Source: Adhaeribacter soli
GTDB lineage: Bacteria; Bacteroidota; Bacteroidia; Cytophagales; Hymenobacteraceae
Length of the DNA: 64,000 nt
Reading direction: 5' to 3'
Assembly: GCF_008727925.1 (NCBI RefSeq)
Contig: NZ_VTWT01000014.1
Span: 94,503-158,502, forward strand
Made by a program: the position numbers and the translations under genes. How positions within the stretch are numbered: position 1 is the stretch's first letter; each line of letters begins with the position of its first letter. Below are positions 62,701-64,000 of the stretch, piece by piece. The notes under the pieces are model-generated. The model saw only the letters and a program-made list of their open reading frames with translations, did no database searches and was not told where the DNA came from.

Positions 62701-63065
62701 TGAATAGAAAAACCTTCTTCCAGTAAAGCAGCCTCTTCCTCAAACGTTGGAAGGTCGGCATTTCGGGGTTTGGTTAATTGCTTTCGAGGCTCAAACCCAA
62801 AAGCCAATTTTATTTTTTTTCTTTTCTCCCAACCAGAGCGGGCTCCCAAGAACTTTACTAAATATCCCAACGAGGAGAATCCAGTAACAATCCAAGGCTC
62901 TCCCGAATCTTGTAAGTCTGGTTCTACGACTTTACCAACTTTTAAATCAGATCGCTTGCGATTTATAGGAAACCTCTCTTGATCCGGAAGTTCTTGTGGC
63001 TGGTCAAATAAGGAACCTGTACAGCTTGCAACCTCTTTCGTTGATTTTTTCCGATTGCTAGCCAT
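59742..63065 (-). CDS. PLD-nuclease/DEAH superfamily 2 helicase fusion (candidate defence)
   Basis: 1107 aa from ATG 63065 (MASNRKKSTKEVASCTG). A further in-frame ATG at 63128 lies inside the nested dyad at 63112-63154 and is less likely. An N-terminal phospholipase-D-type HKD motif RLHAKIYVGDSFATLGSSNF (~residue 147) is followed by SF2 motifs: Walker A LIADPTGSGKTKLI (~280), DEAH in VLVIDEAHRFLNP (~370), STATPLSKK, a Cys-containing insert (YCPDKNCRYPEKEN), and C-terminal motifs SMSEGINLPRANVVL and QRIGRIDRLN (~755). PLD-helicase fusions occur among DNA-degrading defence proteins. No methyltransferase partner is seen. Confidence 0.8.
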   Translation of the reverse strand: MASNRKKSTKEVASCTGSLFDQPQELPDQERFPINRKRSDLKVGKVVEPDLQDSGEPWIVTGFSSLGYLVKFLGARSGWEKRKKIKLAFGFEPRKQLTKPRNADLPTFEEEAALLEEGFSIQNWSNLFRLIKLLESDVVEARFLDRLHAKIYVGDSFATLGSSNFSTSGLTQQPEANVRVSRFGTSIEASQYEAFKQLAQFFFYEAKPCNDVLVALLKQQLKLTRWQETLARAIAELLERPWYKKVSELQDYLGKLSLWPTQKEGINQALQTLQQHHCVLIADPTGSGKTKLISTLGLILTHWLWRKGHMFRSRIETICPKLVVQSWQHEADAIRFIPRHAFSDGAISGGSDENRERAVERLRQANVLVIDEAHRFLNPDTNRTRQIRRHRADYLILSTATPLSKKPKDLVRIVEILGVDVLPDNQLEAFNRLRKNLDNYNDQDLILLRDYLKHLIVRLTKEQINTYLDANPVAHQYCPDKNCRYPEKENEIYKTDCRPEDISKAEQILKCADNLKGLVFLQKLFKKKYRKRDQTDEQYVANRTGAAKAIAKYKIRALLRSSRAALVEHIAGTDEAARRLAFQRSKKMNTGDMIRVLKEGRDILPETDLKSDALTKYPWLADLTLYQKAVDEELKLYSEIMELAVAMSDDREKGKAEMLHQLMQANTHVLAFDSTLITLDYLQDKFLNRLNNQFICHVPRNSSSQKKVLDEFGFKSTSTDKHLALLSDSMSEGINLPRANVVLMLDMPSVLRLAEQRIGRIDRLNSPFEKVKILWPGDKSPFTLRKDLRLFKANYAARFVYGSNISIPEDLLHQEIEERDLPAEGADFMNSYRKHLREENAIDASSDAFKPVRTLFMRGSGIITPEDYDNLKKQDVRVRTKLSIAQDERGWLFVALKATDDLPPRWYLLQESVEGYRIETALEEICCFLTLKMRILEDWYTLDEWRPEWWESVQSLMNKYLISMQAHQLQHLPPLKERALKKGRQILQSITSRKDVSEEHKSVAYQLLQKMPDPLNNVAGATDPYLCAQQWVDLLRPHLHELQDKQERRNPKSNKLFSFSDIPAKNTLIPQEQIQALLDHLPNKGAEWEQVAACILAVPSGCLIDSN

Positions 63066-63111
63066 GCAGATAATTTTGGGGAAGATTTCGACAAGTAACT
63101 TTAACGCCCAT

Positions 63112-63154
63112 AATACAAATAAACCCATTGTTAAACAATAGATTTATTTGTATT
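63112..63154. promoter_or_regulatory. 43-bp nested dyad upstream of the PLD-helicase
   Basis: Outer arms AATACAAATAAA (63112-63123) and TTTATTTGTATT (63143-63154) are perfect 12-bp complements. Between them, centred, lies the inner palindrome ATTGTT-A-AACAAT (63127-63139). Both share a centre, giving a two-tier dyad 47-90 nt before the likely start codon. Operator for a dimeric or tetrameric regulator, or a recombination site; inference. Confidence 0.65.
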
Positions 63155-63570
63155 ATTTATTTTTTTACTACTCAAGTAATTTATAAAGGCAGCCTCTCAA
63201 ACCTCTTTTCTAATGTTAACGCTAGCCCCTAAAAGAACTATTGAACTAAGTCTTTTAATATTTTCATCAACTGCATTCCTTGCTTTTTTTCTTTTTTAGA
63301 CAAGCCTCCCGCGTCCAATTTGCATCAATGCAGCTCAAATACGGCTATACCCCCAACAATATAAGCAGCTAGATTCTAGGTTAGACCTACCGAGCGTGAG
63401 TTGCTGATTATAAATTTAGTGGTCCTCCTGCCGTTAATTTTCAGACTTCTACTGATCACAAAAAGGAATAAATTAAAGAAAAGTATTTGGCTTCCAATAT
63501 CTCTAGTTGCATGCCAAAATAAATTAATATATTAGCTACAAAATATTGTTATTCAGGAAAGCTCATTCCG
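63155..63570. other. Intergenic region at the right flank of the island
   Basis: About 415 bp with no gene, AT-rich, between the divergent helicase gene and the next secreted-protein gene. No copy of the tRNA-Asn 3' end or other attachment-like repeat was recognised, so it gives no support for an island end here. Confidence 0.4.
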
Positions 63571-64000
63571 ATGAAATTCTATTTTCTCTTATTTCTAAGC
63601 TTATTTAGTCAATTAAGTTTTGCCCAGTGCCCGGTAGCCAATAGCTGCACGCCTGGCATTGCTCCGGCCGGCAATCATATCTTTGGCATGGGAATCCTGA
63701 GCGTAACGGTAGGCAGCGGACCAAACGGCTTTAGCCATACGACCAGCGGCGTTACCGATGGCTACCAGGATTATTCCTGCACCAAAAGGGCTACGGTTTC
63801 TGAAGGAGTTCCTACTGCTATTTCCGTTACAACGAATCCGAATGTAAATGAAAATGTGCGGGTGTGGGTGGATCTGAACAACAACGGCACTTTTGAGGCG
63901 GCTACGGAGTTACTGTTCTCTTCTACTAATGCCATAAACCATACCGGCACGTTCACCATTCCAGTCTCGGCTTCGGTGGTAAAAAACCAGGTGCTGCGGA
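63571..64000 (+). CDS. Secreted GEVED-domain protein, partial (3' end off the window)
   Basis: 143 visible codons from ATG 63571. Signal MKFYFLLFLSLFSQLSFAQ is followed by a Cys-containing start (CPVANSCTPGIAPAGNHIFG) and a GEVED domain (NVRVWVDLNNNGTFEAATEL). Host-like codon use. By analogy with the window's other GEVED proteins it is probably a multidomain T9SS substrate, but the C-terminus is not visible. Confidence 0.8.
   Translation, partial: MKFYFLLFLSLFSQLSFAQCPVANSCTPGIAPAGNHIFGMGILSVTVGSGPNGFSHTTSGVTDGYQDYSCTKRATVSEGVPTAISVTTNPNVNENVRVWVDLNNNGTFEAATELLFSSTNAINHTGTFTIPVSASVVKNQVLR

Larger units (their letters stand above)
48751..63128. mobile_element. Putative integrated genomic island at tRNA-Asn
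   Basis: Evidence is a serine recombinase abutting the 3' end of tRNA-Asn, phage/plasmid-like small regulators (50-53 kb), a broken tyrosine integrase remnant, and clustered candidate defence genes that are visibly more AT-rich than the flanks (53.8-59 kb). GC-richer secreted-protein coding of the host type resumes at 63.6 kb. No second copy of the tRNA 3' end was found by eye inside the window, so the right boundary is uncertain and may lie inside or beyond the stated range. Several successive insertions are possible. Confidence 0.5.

Noticed and set aside
63066..63128. 21-residue N-terminal extension of the PLD-helicase from ATG 63128
   Set aside because: The ATG lies inside the nested dyad and the extension looks like hydrophobic read-through of regulatory DNA; ATG 63065 fits better.

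Overview
This window is a chromosomal segment from a member of the Bacteroidota, most likely the Cytophagales/Hymenobacteraceae (Adhaeribacter/Pontibacter/Hymenobacter type). The evidence is the set of secreted proteins ending in type IX secretion (T9SS) sorting domains (type A: YPNPTSG or FPNPTSG plus a C-terminal beta domain; type B: FTPNNDGHNDTF), the promoters of the TTTG-N19-TAnnTTTG form, SBBP/GEVED/CUB/PKD surface proteins, and sparse Shine-Dalgarno sequences. All identifications come from reading the sequence; no database search was run.

Layout. 1-927: 3' part missing, pheS. 1.9-8.7 kb: TetR regulator plus a TolC/adaptor/RND efflux operon, followed by an ACP-like protein whose modified Ser is Asn. 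9.5-31.2 kb: surface and secretion region with a 1321-aa six-CUB protein, an M4 metallopeptidase, a lamin-tail/type B T9SS protein and a 2520-aa SBBP-repeat protein, interspersed with housekeeping-type genes (XRE regulator plus membrane protein, YgjP-like peptidase, YkvA, NlpC/P60, a small HExxH protein, a thioesterase). 31.4-37.2 kb: DJ-1/PfpI protein, a beta-barrel protein, a type III polyketide synthase cluster (FAD reductase, PKS, methyltransferase), and a T9SS protein with almost no cargo. 37.2-44.6 kb: a small double-Gly protein, an oligopeptide ABC importer (permease C, permease B, binding lipoprotein), three tandem ~53-aa paralogous peptide genes, and a divergent 492-aa all-helical protein. 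44.7-48.6 kb: rhomboid protease, an acetolactate-decarboxylase-like lipoprotein, a histidine phosphatase, 3-hydroxyacyl-CoA dehydrogenase and a degenerate Rieske-like lipoprotein.

48.7-63.1 kb is an accessory island next to tRNA-Asn(GTT). A large serine recombinase abuts the tRNA and its reading frame runs through the tRNA terminator into the tRNA. Behind it are mobile-element regulators, a broken tyrosine-integrase remnant, and AT-rich candidate anti-phage genes: a NACHT NTPase, a winged-helix/TM protein and a TIR-like/TM protein; an AbiJ-type/Abi_C gene in a three-gene operon with an operator; and a PLD-nuclease/DEAH helicase fusion behind a 43-bp nested dyad. The far end of the island was not located. 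The window closes in the start of another GEVED-type secreted protein.

The most unusual unit is at 40.3-44.6 kb: three paralogous peptide genes with invariant ends (MIELVIAA... and ...GTGSWDDNN) and a variable Thr-rich middle, directly upstream of an oligopeptide importer and divergent from a helical-repeat protein. The arrangement resembles peptide signalling (peptide, Opp uptake, TPR receptor). That function is inference. No peptide-modifying enzyme or dedicated exporter was seen nearby.
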